64,000 bases of DNA from Scandinavium sp036495715 (GTDB lineage Bacteria; Pseudomonadota; Gammaproteobacteria; Enterobacterales; Enterobacteriaceae): the NCBI GenBank assembly GCA_036495715.1, contig DASXML010000010.1, positions 1 to 64,000 of the forward strand, written 5' to 3'. The notes beneath the pieces were generated by a model that saw nothing but the letters and a program-made list of their open reading frames with translations, ran no database searches and had not been told where the DNA came from. The translations under genes and the position numbers were made by a program. Positions 52,243 to 60,768 of this stretch are shown here, one piece after another (within the stretch, counting starts at the first letter, position 1; every line of letters starts with the position of its first letter).

Positions 52243-53061
52243 TCACAGCAGGCGAGTAGAGATAAAGTCGGCGATACTGCGGGTGGTGTTATCGCCGATC
52301 ACCACGTTAGCGCGGGCTTTCACCGCGTCATCCGCGTTACCCATCGCCACACCCATTCCGGCGCTTTCCAGCATACTGATGTCATTGAAATTATCGCCAA
52401 ACGCGACGACATCCTGCATCGACATCCCCTGAGATTCCACCCAGCGCTTGAGGCGATAGCCTTTGCTGTTGCCTTTGCGCGCAATATCCACCTGATCGTG
52501 CCACGACCATTCGCATTCCAGATCCAGCGTCTGCGCGGCGTGGTTGGCGAAAATATGCAGCTTTTCCGTGTCTTCGTCGGTCAGGGCGAATTTCCAGATT
52601 GCGTTCACTTCCTGCGCGGCCTGCGCCAGGGACTCGACATGCGTGAAGGAAGGGCGTTGCGCTTCGGGCAGCGACTGCGCCCAACTCAGTGTGCGTGTCA
52701 CCGTGCCCAACAGATGCTCGTACATGACGGTGTTGTCGACGTACATCAGACCGTGAATGTTGTTTGCGGCCAGCAGACTCACTAATGCCTGCGCTTTCTC
52801 TACCGGCATCGGATCGCTTTCCAGAACCTTTTTCGCCTGAAAATCATACAAATAAGTGCCATTACAGCAAATTGCAGGTGTATCGATCGCCAGTGCCTGA
52901 TAAAAAGGATGGATAGCAACGTGATGTCGACCGGTGACGATAAGGATCTGATAGCCCGCCTGTTTGGCTCGCGCCAGTGCGTCAAGGGATTCAGGGAGAA
53001 TGGTTTTTGCTGGAGTGAGCAGAGTGCCGTCCAGATCAAGGGCTATCACGCGAGATGTCAT
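52243..53061 (-). CDS. ybhA: HAD-family phosphatase YbhA (pyridoxal phosphate phosphatase)
   Basis: A 272-residue Cof-type HAD hydrolase; the E. coli enzyme dephosphorylates pyridoxal phosphate and several sugar phosphates. Motif I is IALDLDGTLLTP with the nucleophile Asp (about 9), motif II IVTGR, motif III Lys in NSKGYRL, motif IV GDNFNDISML. The conserved start is the ATG at 53061; the frame extends to 53166 without conserved sequence. Divergent from pgl. Confidence 0.93.
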   Translation of the reverse strand: MTSRVIALDLDGTLLTPAKTILPESLDALARAKQAGYQILIVTGRHHVAIHPFYQALAIDTPAICCNGTYLYDFQAKKVLESDPMPVEKAQALVSLLAANNIHGLMYVDNTVMYEHLLGTVTRTLSWAQSLPEAQRPSFTHVESLAQAAQEVNAIWKFALTDEDTEKLHIFANHAAQTLDLECEWSWHDQVDIARKGNSKGYRLKRWVESQGMSMQDVVAFGDNFNDISMLESAGMGVAMGNADDAVKARANVVIGDNTTRSIADFISTRLL

Positions 53062-53189
53062 GTTGCAGTCCAGGTTAATGTTGAAAAATGTGCAGTTCAC
53101 GATGGTACACCGCAGCGCGCGCAGGGCAAATTTTTCAGCACTAACTATCCTGTAATTTGCTTCCACGTGCAGTAAGGAAAGGAGTTTTC

Positions 53190-54185
53190 ATGAAACAAAC
53201 CGTATATACCGCGAGTCCGGAAAGTCAGCAGATCCACGTCTGGAGCCTGAAACAAGACGGCAAATTGACGTTGGTGCAGGTGGTGGATGTCCCAGGTCAG
53301 GTTCAGCCGATGGTCATCAGCCCGGACAAGCGTTATCTGTACGTTGGCGTGCGCCCCGAATTCCGCGTGATGGCTTACCGTATTGCGCCGGACGATGGCG
53401 CACTGACCTTTGCCGGTGAATCTGCATTACCGGGCAGCCCGACGCATATTTCAACCGATCATCAAGGCAAGTTCTTGTTCAGTGGCTCTTACAATCAGGC
53501 CTGCGTCAGCGTGACGCGTCTGGAAGATGGCTTGCCAGTGGGTGTGGTTGATGTGGTTGAAGGCCTCGAAGGCTGTCACTCGGCGAACATCACGCCGGAC
53601 AACCGTACGCTGTGGGTGCCTGCGCTGAAGCAAGACAGAATCTGCCTGTTTACCCTGAGCGACGACGGTAAACTGGTTGCGCAAACCCCAGCGGAAGTGA
53701 CGACGGTGGAAGGCGCAGGCCCGCGCCACATCGTGTTCCATCCGAATCAGCAATACGCTTACTGCGTGAACGAACTGAACAGTTCAGTAGATGTCTGGGC
53801 ATTGAAAGACCCGCACGGTGACATTGAGTGCGTACAGACCCTGGACATGATGCCGCCACATTTCGACGGCACCCGTTGGGCGGCAGATATTCACATCACC
53901 CCGGACGGTCGTCATTTGTACGCCTGTGACCGTACCTCCAGCACGCTGACGGTATTTACGGTGTCAGAAGACGGAAGCGTGCTTGAAATTCAGGGCTTCC
54001 AGCCGACAGAAACGCAGCCGCGTGGTTTCAATATCGATCACAGTGGAAAATTCGTGATTGCCGCCGGTCAGAAATCGCATCACATCGCGGTGTATGAGAT
54101 TCAGGGCGAACAGGGGCTGCTGGAAGAGAAAGGGCGTTATGCCGTCGGCCAAGGCCCGATGTGGGTGGTGGTTAACGCGCACTAA
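53190..54185 (+). CDS. pgl: 6-phosphogluconolactonase
   Basis: Hydrolyses 6-phosphogluconolactone in the oxidative pentose-phosphate pathway. The 331-residue product is the beta-propeller (YbhE-type) enzyme, with repeated segments such as VISPDKRYLYVG, ITPDNRTLWVPAL, HITPDGRHLYACDR and NIDHSGKFVIAAG. Start by match to E. coli, with AAAGGAG 6 to 9 nt upstream. A single-gene unit with its own terminator. Confidence 0.96.
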   Translation: MKQTVYTASPESQQIHVWSLKQDGKLTLVQVVDVPGQVQPMVISPDKRYLYVGVRPEFRVMAYRIAPDDGALTFAGESALPGSPTHISTDHQGKFLFSGSYNQACVSVTRLEDGLPVGVVDVVEGLEGCHSANITPDNRTLWVPALKQDRICLFTLSDDGKLVAQTPAEVTTVEGAGPRHIVFHPNQQYAYCVNELNSSVDVWALKDPHGDIECVQTLDMMPPHFDGTRWAADIHITPDGRHLYACDRTSSTLTVFTVSEDGSVLEIQGFQPTETQPRGFNIDHSGKFVIAAGQKSHHIAVYEIQGEQGLLEEKGRYAVGQGPMWVVVNAH

Positions 54186-54207
54186 ACCAACGTTCTGTAG
54201 ATAAAGA

Positions 54208-54233
54208 AAAACCTCGCCGAAGCGAGGTTTTTT
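54208..54233 (+). terminator. Terminator after pgl
   Basis: AAAACCTCGC and GCGAGGTTTT form a 10-bp stem around CGAA, with a T-tract of six. Suitable in both directions. Confidence 0.93.
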
Positions 54234-54263
54234 ATGTATTTGAGCGGACTGCCTGCTGTTGCC

Positions 54264-54296
54264 GTAGGCCCGCGCAAACGAAGTGCCGCCGGGCAA
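54264..54296. repeat. REP unit between pgl and ybhC
   Basis: GTAGGCCCGCGCAAACGAAG followed by TGCCGCCGGGCAA has REP composition and pairing (GCCCGCGC / GCCGGGC). It lies between the convergent pgl and ybhC stops. Confidence 0.7.
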
Positions 54297-54312
54297 TGTC
54301 ACGGCGAACAGA

Positions 54313-55596
54313 CTATTTCTTCGGCTCAGCCACAACATAACTTCCCACGCCGCGGTTGTTGTATTCCCACATGCGGTTGAAGTTGGTGTCGTTCAGGTTA
54401 CGTTCCACCTCACCTTTGTCATTCTCAGCGCCGGTATTGCCGCTGAAAGGACGTTTAGAGGCAGCGGCGTCCGCCCACGGCTTCGCATTGTTGAAGCCTT
54501 CGTTGATAGCGCTGTCACGAATAACAACCTGACCGTTGGTGTTGCCGTCGACGTCCAGAGAACGACCGAGTTGCGCCACGCCGTCACCGGCTGCGTTAAA
54601 GCGGCTATTGGTGGCGAGGAAACCATAGAACAGGTTGGACTGGGTTGCCGGAGCAAACACGTAACCTTCCTGCTGTGTGCGGGAGTTCACCACGTGGAAA
54701 TCGGTGTTATCGAACACCACTGCGCCGCGGCCGGAGACGATATCGACATCGCCTTCAAGGTAGCTGTTGGTGACCAGCGTACGGGTGATGCGATCGTTTT
54801 GCAGTGTGTTCTGCACACCGCTGTTGGTGACGAAGAAGGTATTCTGACGACCCAGAATATTAACCTTGTTCAGCTGAACCTGGTCGCCATCGCTGCGCAG
54901 TGCGACAGCCTGATGGTTCCCTGCGTCAACGCTGTCGCCGAGGCTGTTAGCGATGGTCAGGTTCTGCAATTGCAGACCGTTGTTCTGTGACCAGAAGACG
55001 GCAGAACACATTACGCCCACGGTAGCGGCACGCTTGCTCTGACAGGTGTCGAACATATACCACGACGGTTTGCCTGGCATGTATTTGCCTGCCGGGTTAA
55101 CCAGACGACGCCAGGTGTTGGTGTCGATTTCAGAATCGATAGCCAGACCGATTTTCACGTCTTCCGCTTTGTCACCGAGTCCATAGACGGTCACGCTGCC
55201 CGGTGCGGCTGGCACATAGACGGTGCCCTGATAATCACCCGGCATCACGGCGATATAAGTGCGCGAGCTGCTGTGACGGGCAATGGCGGCATCAACGGCA
55301 GCCTGAATGGTGGTATGCGTTACGCCTTGAGTCCCCGCAGGGCCAACAACGAAGTCAGCTTTTGCCGGGGTTGCGATGGCAGAAGGCGACCACGGGGCCG
55401 CATTGGCGTCCATGGTGGTGAAATAATGCGCCTGTACGAAGTTTTTCGCTTCGCCTGCAGTCAGAATTGGACGAGAAGACGTCCCCGGCGCGGCTTGGGT
55501 TGACGGCTGCTGATCGGGTGGCGTTGAGCTACAGGCGGTCAGCGTCACACCAAAAGCGAGCGCCAGCGCCAGACGGGAAACCGAGAATGTGTTCAT
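54313..55596 (-). CDS. ybhC: Outer-membrane lipoprotein YbhC (pectinesterase-fold acyl-CoA thioesterase)
   Basis: A 427-residue lipoprotein matching E. coli YbhC. Lipobox LTAC with Cys22, then a right-handed beta-helix of the CE8 pectin methylesterase family (about 80-420). The family segments GTVYVPAAPGSVTVYG, NILGRQNTFFVTNSG and SYLEGDVDIVSGRGAVVFD contain the two catalytic Asp positions. The E. coli protein showed acyl-CoA thioesterase rather than pectinesterase activity, so the name should not be read as pectin use, even though this genome also has polyuronate-lyase genes at 12370-18022. Confidence 0.93.
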   Translation of the reverse strand: MNTFSVSRLALALAFGVTLTACSSTPPDQQPSTQAAPGTSSRPILTAGEAKNFVQAHYFTTMDANAAPWSPSAIATPAKADFVVGPAGTQGVTHTTIQAAVDAAIARHSSSRTYIAVMPGDYQGTVYVPAAPGSVTVYGLGDKAEDVKIGLAIDSEIDTNTWRRLVNPAGKYMPGKPSWYMFDTCQSKRAATVGVMCSAVFWSQNNGLQLQNLTIANSLGDSVDAGNHQAVALRSDGDQVQLNKVNILGRQNTFFVTNSGVQNTLQNDRITRTLVTNSYLEGDVDIVSGRGAVVFDNTDFHVVNSRTQQEGYVFAPATQSNLFYGFLATNSRFNAAGDGVAQLGRSLDVDGNTNGQVVIRDSAINEGFNNAKPWADAAASKRPFSGNTGAENDKGEVERNLNDTNFNRMWEYNNRGVGSYVVAEPKK

Positions 55597-55752
55597 GGTG
55601 CTCCAGGCTGATTTAAATGGAAAGAGTCCCTAAAACCTGACTTTTTATACTAAGTTGAGCGAAACGGAAAGCAATGCCGCAAAAAAGTTGCTCACGGGGG
55701 ATAACGGTCTCGCGCGGAATATCACAAAAAAGCAACATATCCTGCCAGAAGG

Positions 55753-55791
55753 TTGACATCTCTCGCACGGCATTCAATAAATGTCTATACA
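55753..55791 (+). promoter_or_regulatory. hutIGC promoter with HutC operator
   Basis: A perfect -35 TTGACA (55753-55758) is followed at 17 bp by the weak -10 AATAAA (55776-55781). The palindromic TGTCTATACA (55782-55791) directly abuts it and shares the core TTGTATAGACA (other strand) with the site before hutU. HutC should therefore block this promoter until urocanate is present. Confidence 0.7.
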
Positions 55792-55813
55792 ACCCATGAC
55801 AAGTGATCTGCTC

Positions 55814-57040
55814 ATGTCTGAACCTGCTGATAGCAACGTAATCTGGCATAACGCCCGGCTTGCGACCTTCGATCCCAAACAACCCCAGCCTTACGGTTTG
55901 GTGGAACATCACGCGCTTATTGTTCGGGAAGGGCGCATCGTCGACATCATCCCTGAATCGTCGCTGGGATCTATAAAAGGAAAGCGTATCGACCTGCAAG
56001 GGCGGCTGGTGACACCGGGACTCATCGACTGCCACACGCATTTAGTGTTCGGTGGCAGTCGCGCCACGGAATGGGAGCAGCGGCTGAACGGGGTTTCTTA
56101 CCAGACGATCAGCGCGAACGGCGGTGGCATTAATTCTACGGTGCAGGCGACGCGTGCCGCCAGTGAAGAAGAACTGACTCGGCTGGCACAGCAGCGACTG
56201 GAACGTCTGATGCGTGAAGGCGTGACCACCGTTGAAATCAAATCCGGATACGGACTTGATGCCGAGAATGAAAGCAAAATGCTGCGCGTCGCGCAGCAGC
56301 TCGCTCAGAATAACGCGGTCGAAATCAGCCCAACGCTGTTAGCGGCGCACGCCATTCCTGCGGAATATAAAGGCCGCGCTGATGATTACATCACGTTGGT
56401 GTGCGAAGACATTATGCCGACGCTGTGGCAAGAAGGCCTTTTCAAATCGGTGGATGCCTTCTGCGAAAACGTCGGCTTCACGCCGGAACAAACCGAGCGC
56501 GTGTTTTGTGCCGCGCAGGTGCTTAATATTCCGGTCAAAGGGCACGTGGAACAGCTGTCGTCGCTCGGCGGCGCGCAGCTGGTTAGCCAATACAAAGGGC
56601 TTTCAGCCGATCATATTGAATACTTAAGTGAAGAGGGCGTTGCGGCGATGGCCGACAGCGGCACCGTGGCTGTGTTGCTCCCCGGCGCGTTCTATTTCCT
56701 CAACGAAACGCAAAAACCGCCCGTTGACGCTTTACGTCGCCACGGCGTCCCCATGGCGGTGGCGACGGATTACAACCCTGGCACTAGCCCGTTTGCCAGC
56801 CTCCATCTGGCGATGAACATGGCCTGTGTGAAATTTGGCTTAACGCCGGAAGAAGCCTGGACCGGTGTCACGCGCCATGCCGCGCGCGCATTGGGACGTC
56901 AGGATTCTCACGGTCAACTGGCGGCGGGGTTTGTCGCCGATTTCGTTATCTGGGATGCCGAACATCCGGTTGAAATGGTGTATGAACCGGGGCGCAATCC
57001 GCTCTGGCAGCGCGTGTTCCGCGGTGAGGTGAGCCAATGA
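55814..57040 (+). CDS. hutI: Imidazolonepropionase
   Basis: Third step of histidine degradation: opens imidazolone propionate to N-formimino-glutamate. The 408-residue amidohydrolase has metal ligands in IDCHTHLVFGG, LAAHAIPAEY and KGHVEQLS, and a late Asp in ATDYNPGTSP. In-frame ATGs exist at 55781, 55796 and 55814. The first lies in the HutC operator, and the last (MSEPADSNVIWHN) gives the usual family length, so I chose it with moderate certainty. It overlaps hutG by 4 nt. Confidence 0.93.
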   Translation: MSEPADSNVIWHNARLATFDPKQPQPYGLVEHHALIVREGRIVDIIPESSLGSIKGKRIDLQGRLVTPGLIDCHTHLVFGGSRATEWEQRLNGVSYQTISANGGGINSTVQATRAASEEELTRLAQQRLERLMREGVTTVEIKSGYGLDAENESKMLRVAQQLAQNNAVEISPTLLAAHAIPAEYKGRADDYITLVCEDIMPTLWQEGLFKSVDAFCENVGFTPEQTERVFCAAQVLNIPVKGHVEQLSSLGGAQLVSQYKGLSADHIEYLSEEGVAAMADSGTVAVLLPGAFYFLNETQKPPVDALRRHGVPMAVATDYNPGTSPFASLHLAMNMACVKFGLTPEEAWTGVTRHAARALGRQDSHGQLAAGFVADFVIWDAEHPVEMVYEPGRNPLWQRVFRGEVSQ

Positions 57041-57996
57041 CACTGTGGCAACCGACTTCACCCGATTTATGGCAAGGGCGCGATGACAGCGCTGAATCGC
57101 CCGACGCGAAACGTCTTTTTCAGACGGTAACGGTGACGCGCGACTTTGCGCCTGAGCAGCATCGTGGGAAAATAGCGCTGATTGGCTTTGCCTGCGATGA
57201 AGGCGTCAAACGCAATCAAGGGCGGCCCGGCGCACAACTTGGGCCAGACGCACTGCGTAAAGCATTGGCGAACATGGCGAGCCATGAGGGGCACGACAGG
57301 CTGGTCGATTTCGGCAATGTGAACGCAGAGCCGGGAAAACTAGAACCGGCCCAGCAGGCGCTTCATGATGCGGTGTTCGCGGCCCAGCGTGCGCAGATGA
57401 AAACCCTGGTGTTGGGTGGCGGTCATGAAACGGCCTTTGGTCATGGCTCAGGCGTACTTGACGCGTTCCCGGATGAAAACGTGGCGATTGTGAATCTCGA
57501 TGCACATCTGGATTTACGTCACGCCGCCGAGGCGACGTCCGGCACACCGTTCCGCCAACTGGCGTTACACTGTGAAAGCCAGAACCGCCGTTTTAGTTAC
57601 ACCTGTTATGGCGCGAGCCGGGCAGCGAATACCCAGGCGCTGTGGCAAGAGGCGCATCAGCGCAATGTCACGGTGCTGGAAGATTTAACCCTGCTGGATA
57701 CGCAAACTTCTGCGTTACAGGAAGATCTGCAACGGGTGATTGCGGCACATGACCGTATTTATCTGACCATTGATCTCGATGTGCTCCCGGCGTGGGAAAT
57801 GCCCGCCGTATCAGCGCCCGCAGCGTTAGGTGTCCCGCTGGCAATCTTGTTGCGGATAGTCATGCCGCTGTGTCAGAGTGGCAAACTGCAGGCGGTTGAT
57901 TTGGTTGAATTCAACCCGCACTACGACAGAGACGGACAGGGTGCCCGCACGGCGGCCAGACTGGCCTGGCAAATTGTTCATTGCTGGCAGGCGTGA
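57037..57996 (+). CDS. hutG: Formimidoylglutamase
   Basis: Fourth step: hydrolyses N-formimino-glutamate to glutamate and formamide. A 319-residue arginase-family enzyme with manganese ligands in GGGHETAFGH, VNLDAHLDLRH and LTIDLDVLPAW. The start overlaps the hutI stop (ATGA). It is followed by hutC after 28 nt. Confidence 0.95.
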   Translation: MTLWQPTSPDLWQGRDDSAESPDAKRLFQTVTVTRDFAPEQHRGKIALIGFACDEGVKRNQGRPGAQLGPDALRKALANMASHEGHDRLVDFGNVNAEPGKLEPAQQALHDAVFAAQRAQMKTLVLGGGHETAFGHGSGVLDAFPDENVAIVNLDAHLDLRHAAEATSGTPFRQLALHCESQNRRFSYTCYGASRAANTQALWQEAHQRNVTVLEDLTLLDTQTSALQEDLQRVIAAHDRIYLTIDLDVLPAWEMPAVSAPAALGVPLAILLRIVMPLCQSGKLQAVDLVEFNPHYDRDGQGARTAARLAWQIVHCWQA

Positions 57997-58024
57997 GCGG
58001 ACCTGAAACCTTAAAGGATGACCC

Positions 58025-58747
58025 ATGTATTCACCACAAAACGGCGCACCTGCGCCGTTCTATGAGAAGATCAAGCGCGTAATCAGCGACAACATTGCCG
58101 CCGGTATCTGGCGCCCGCATGACCGCATCCCCTCTGAAGCGGAGCTGGTGGCGCAGTTTGGTTTCAGCCGCATGACCATCAACCGCGCGCTGCGGGAACT
58201 CACCGACGAAGGGCTGTTGGTGCGTTTGCAGGGGGTTGGCACGTTTGTCGCCGAGCCGAAAGGGCAATCGGCGTTGTTTGAAGTGCACAGCATCGCCGAA
58301 GAAATTGCCGCCCGTCAGCACCAGCATCGCTGTGAAGTGCTCTTGCTGGAAGAAGCGCCCGCCAACAAACAGCAGGCGCAGGCCCTGAATGTCGCGGAAG
58401 GCACCCGCATTTTCCATTCCATGATGGTGCATTTTGAAAATGACGTCCCGGTGCAAATTGAAGATCGCTGCGTGAACGCCACCGTGGTGCCGGAATACCT
58501 GCAACAGGATTACACCGCGACCACCGCGCATGACTATCTTTCACTGATAGCGCCGCTCACCGAAGGGGAGCACATCGTCGAAGCGGTGAAAGCTAGCGCC
58601 GAAGAGTGTCGCTTGTTGAGCATCCATGAACACGATCCGTGCCTGTTGATCCGTCGTCGCACCTGGTCACGCTCCACCATCGTGTCCCACGCTCGCCTGA
58701 TTTTTCCGGGCAGTCGTTACCGTTTGCAGGGCCACTTCGGTTCGTAA
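58025..58747 (+). CDS. hutC: Histidine utilisation repressor HutC
   Basis: GntR-family repressor of both hut units, released by urocanate. The 240-residue product has an N-terminal winged helix (about 8-75: IPSEAELVAQFGFSRMTINRALREL) and a UTRA ligand domain (HSMMVHFENDVPVQIEDRCVN, LIRRRTWSRS). As third gene of hutIGC it controls its own expression. It belongs to the same family as MngR at 18069, a separate regulator. Confidence 0.95.
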   Translation: MYSPQNGAPAPFYEKIKRVISDNIAAGIWRPHDRIPSEAELVAQFGFSRMTINRALRELTDEGLLVRLQGVGTFVAEPKGQSALFEVHSIAEEIAARQHQHRCEVLLLEEAPANKQQAQALNVAEGTRIFHSMMVHFENDVPVQIEDRCVNATVVPEYLQQDYTATTAHDYLSLIAPLTEGEHIVEAVKASAEECRLLSIHEHDPCLLIRRRTWSRSTIVSHARLIFPGSRYRLQGHFGS

Positions 58748-58754
58748 ATAGTCT

Positions 58755-58950
58755 TCATCCTTCCCGCGGCAGACGCGTTGCCTTCCTCACTCACCCCGGT
58801 CACGTACTTCGGTACGCTCCCGGGAATTAATGAGAGACATCCTGTCTCTCACCGGGGGCCAGCCTATGGCCGGGCAAATTCGTTCCCGACGAATGTGTCG
58901 CTGCGTCGCCGCCTTCCTGCCATGCGAATGATTTTGACTATTTGCCATGT
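58755..58950 (-). repeat. ERIC-type repeat with an internal hairpin insertion, hutC-hutU spacer
   Basis: Read in reverse, the outer parts match ERIC: CGTTGCCTTCCTCACTCACC plus CCGGTCACGTACTTCGGTAC on the left, and CGCCGCCTTCCTGCCATGCG plus AATGATTTTGACTATTTG on the right. Between them lie about 70 bases not in the usual ERIC, with three hairpins: TGAGAGAC / GTCTCTCA (58831-58851), GGCC / GGCC near 58857-58872 and ATTCGT / ACGAAT (58878-58894). It lies after the hutC stop and before the hutU promoter. Confidence 0.65.
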
Positions 58951-59023
58951 TCAGCAAAAGCGTGATTGCTGACGCAAGATAGCAAAAATGTATCGAACTT
59001 GTTAACACCTGGCTTGCGCATGA

Positions 59024-59035
59024 TTGTATAGACAA
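59024..59035. promoter_or_regulatory. HutC operator of hutUH
   Basis: TTGTATAGACAA is a palindrome (TTGT-N4-ACAA) 45 bp before hutU, with the same core as the site before hutI. The following GTATATAAG could be the -10 region. Confidence 0.7.
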
Positions 59036-59079
59036 GTATATAAGTTGCTATCTTCATCGTATCCGTCAGGAGTTCCCCG

Positions 59080-60768
59080 ATGTCTCAGAACAAATACCGT
59101 CCGCAGGAAATTCGCGCCCCACGCGGCACAACACTCACTGCCAAAAGTTGGCTCACCGAAGCGCCGCTGCGCATGTTAATGAACAACCTTGACCCTGATG
59201 TTGCGGAAAATCCGCACGAGCTGGTGGTTTACGGCGGCATCGGGCGCGCGGCGCGCAACTGGGATTGTTATGACGCCATCGTGGCAGCACTGACCACACT
59301 GGAAAACGATGAAACCCTGTTAGTGCAGTCCGGTAAGCCGGTGGGCGTGTTTAAAACCCACGACAATGCGCCGCGCGTGCTGATCGCCAACTCCAACCTC
59401 GTGCCACACTGGGCAACGTGGGAACACTTCAATGAACTCGACGCCAAAGGGCTGGCGATGTACGGTCAGATGACCGCCGGGAGCTGGATCTACATCGGCA
59501 GTCAGGGCATCGTGCAGGGCACTTACGAAACCTTCGTCGAAGCCGGGCGTCAGCATTACGACGGCAACCTGCAAGGGCGCTGGGTGCTTACCGCAGGGCT
59601 TGGTGGTATGGGCGGCGCACAGCCACTGGCGGCAACGTTAGCGGGGGCTTGCTCGCTGGTGATCGAATGCCAGCAAAGCCGCATTGATTTCCGTCTGCGC
59701 ACCCGTTACATCGACGAGCAGGCCGACAATCTCGACGATGCATTAGCCCGCATCAAAAAATACACCGCCGAAGGTCGCGCTGTTTCCGTGGCGCTGTGCG
59801 CTAACGCAGCTGACGTGGTGCCGGAACTGGTTAAACGCGGCGTGCGTCCGGACATGGTTACCGACCAGACCAGCGCTCACGACCCACTGCACGGCTACCT
59901 GCCGCAGGGCTGGACGTGGGAAACGTATCAACAGAAAGCTGAAAGCGACCCGCAGGGCACCGTGAAAGCGGCAAAAGAGTCGATGGCGGTACACGTCAGC
60001 GCGATGCTGGCGTTCAACGCAATGGGCGTGCCGACGTTCGATTACGGCAACAACATTCGCCAGATGGCGAAAGAGATGGGCGTCAGCAACGCGTTTGATT
60101 TCCCGGGCTTCGTGCCGGCTTACATTCGTCCGTTATTCTGCCGTGGCATCGGCCCGTTCCGCTGGGTGGCGCTGTCCGGCGATCCGGAAGATATCTACAA
60201 AACCGATACCAAAGTGAAGGAAATTGTCAGCGATGACAAGCACCTGCATCACTGGCTGGACATGGCCCGCGAGCGTATCAGCTTCCAGGGATTACCGGCG
60301 CGTATCTGCTGGGTCGGCCTCGAATGGCGGCAAAAACTCGGCCTGGCGTTCAATGAAATGGTGCGCTCCGGTGAAGTGTCCGCGCCGATAGTGATTGGCC
60401 GTGACCACCTGGATTCCGGTTCCGTCGCCAGCCCCAATCGCGAAACTGAAGCGATGCGCGACGGTTCCGATGCTGTGTCCGACTGGCCGTTGCTGAACGC
60501 GCTGCTTAACACCGCCAGCGGCGCAACCTGGGTATCGTTGCATCACGGCGGAGGGGTAGGAATGGGCTTTTCACAACACGCCGGAATGGTTATTGTCTGC
60601 GACGGCACCGACGAGGCTGCGGCGCGTATTGCCCGCGTGCTGCATAACGACCCGGCCACCGGCGTGATGCGTCATGCCGACGCAGGCTATGAAATCGCGG
60701 TAGAATGTGCCGCTGAACAAGGACTGAATTTACCGATGATTGCTGCAACCCAGGGGCAGAAAAAATGA
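59080..60768 (+). CDS. hutU: Urocanate hydratase
   Basis: Second step of histidine degradation: converts urocanate to imidazolone propionate with bound NAD as electrophile. The 562-residue product has YGGIGRAARNWDCYDAI, the Rossmann segment TAGLGGMGGAQP (about 170-181), and the catalytic Cys in PLFCRGIGPFRWVALSGDPED region (about 350-410). Ribosome site AGGAG 7 nt upstream of ATG. It overlaps hutH by 4 nt. Confidence 0.97.
   Translation: MSQNKYRPQEIRAPRGTTLTAKSWLTEAPLRMLMNNLDPDVAENPHELVVYGGIGRAARNWDCYDAIVAALTTLENDETLLVQSGKPVGVFKTHDNAPRVLIANSNLVPHWATWEHFNELDAKGLAMYGQMTAGSWIYIGSQGIVQGTYETFVEAGRQHYDGNLQGRWVLTAGLGGMGGAQPLAATLAGACSLVIECQQSRIDFRLRTRYIDEQADNLDDALARIKKYTAEGRAVSVALCANAADVVPELVKRGVRPDMVTDQTSAHDPLHGYLPQGWTWETYQQKAESDPQGTVKAAKESMAVHVSAMLAFNAMGVPTFDYGNNIRQMAKEMGVSNAFDFPGFVPAYIRPLFCRGIGPFRWVALSGDPEDIYKTDTKVKEIVSDDKHLHHWLDMARERISFQGLPARICWVGLEWRQKLGLAFNEMVRSGEVSAPIVIGRDHLDSGSVASPNRETEAMRDGSDAVSDWPLLNALLNTASGATWVSLHHGGGVGMGFSQHAGMVIVCDGTDEAAARIARVLHNDPATGVMRHADAGYEIAVECAAEQGLNLPMIAATQGQKK

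Noticed and set aside
54313..55596. Reading ybhC as part of a pectin-use system together with the lyase cluster
   Set aside because: YbhC is a core-genome lipoprotein whose E. coli counterpart is a thioesterase; it lies 36 kb from the cluster.
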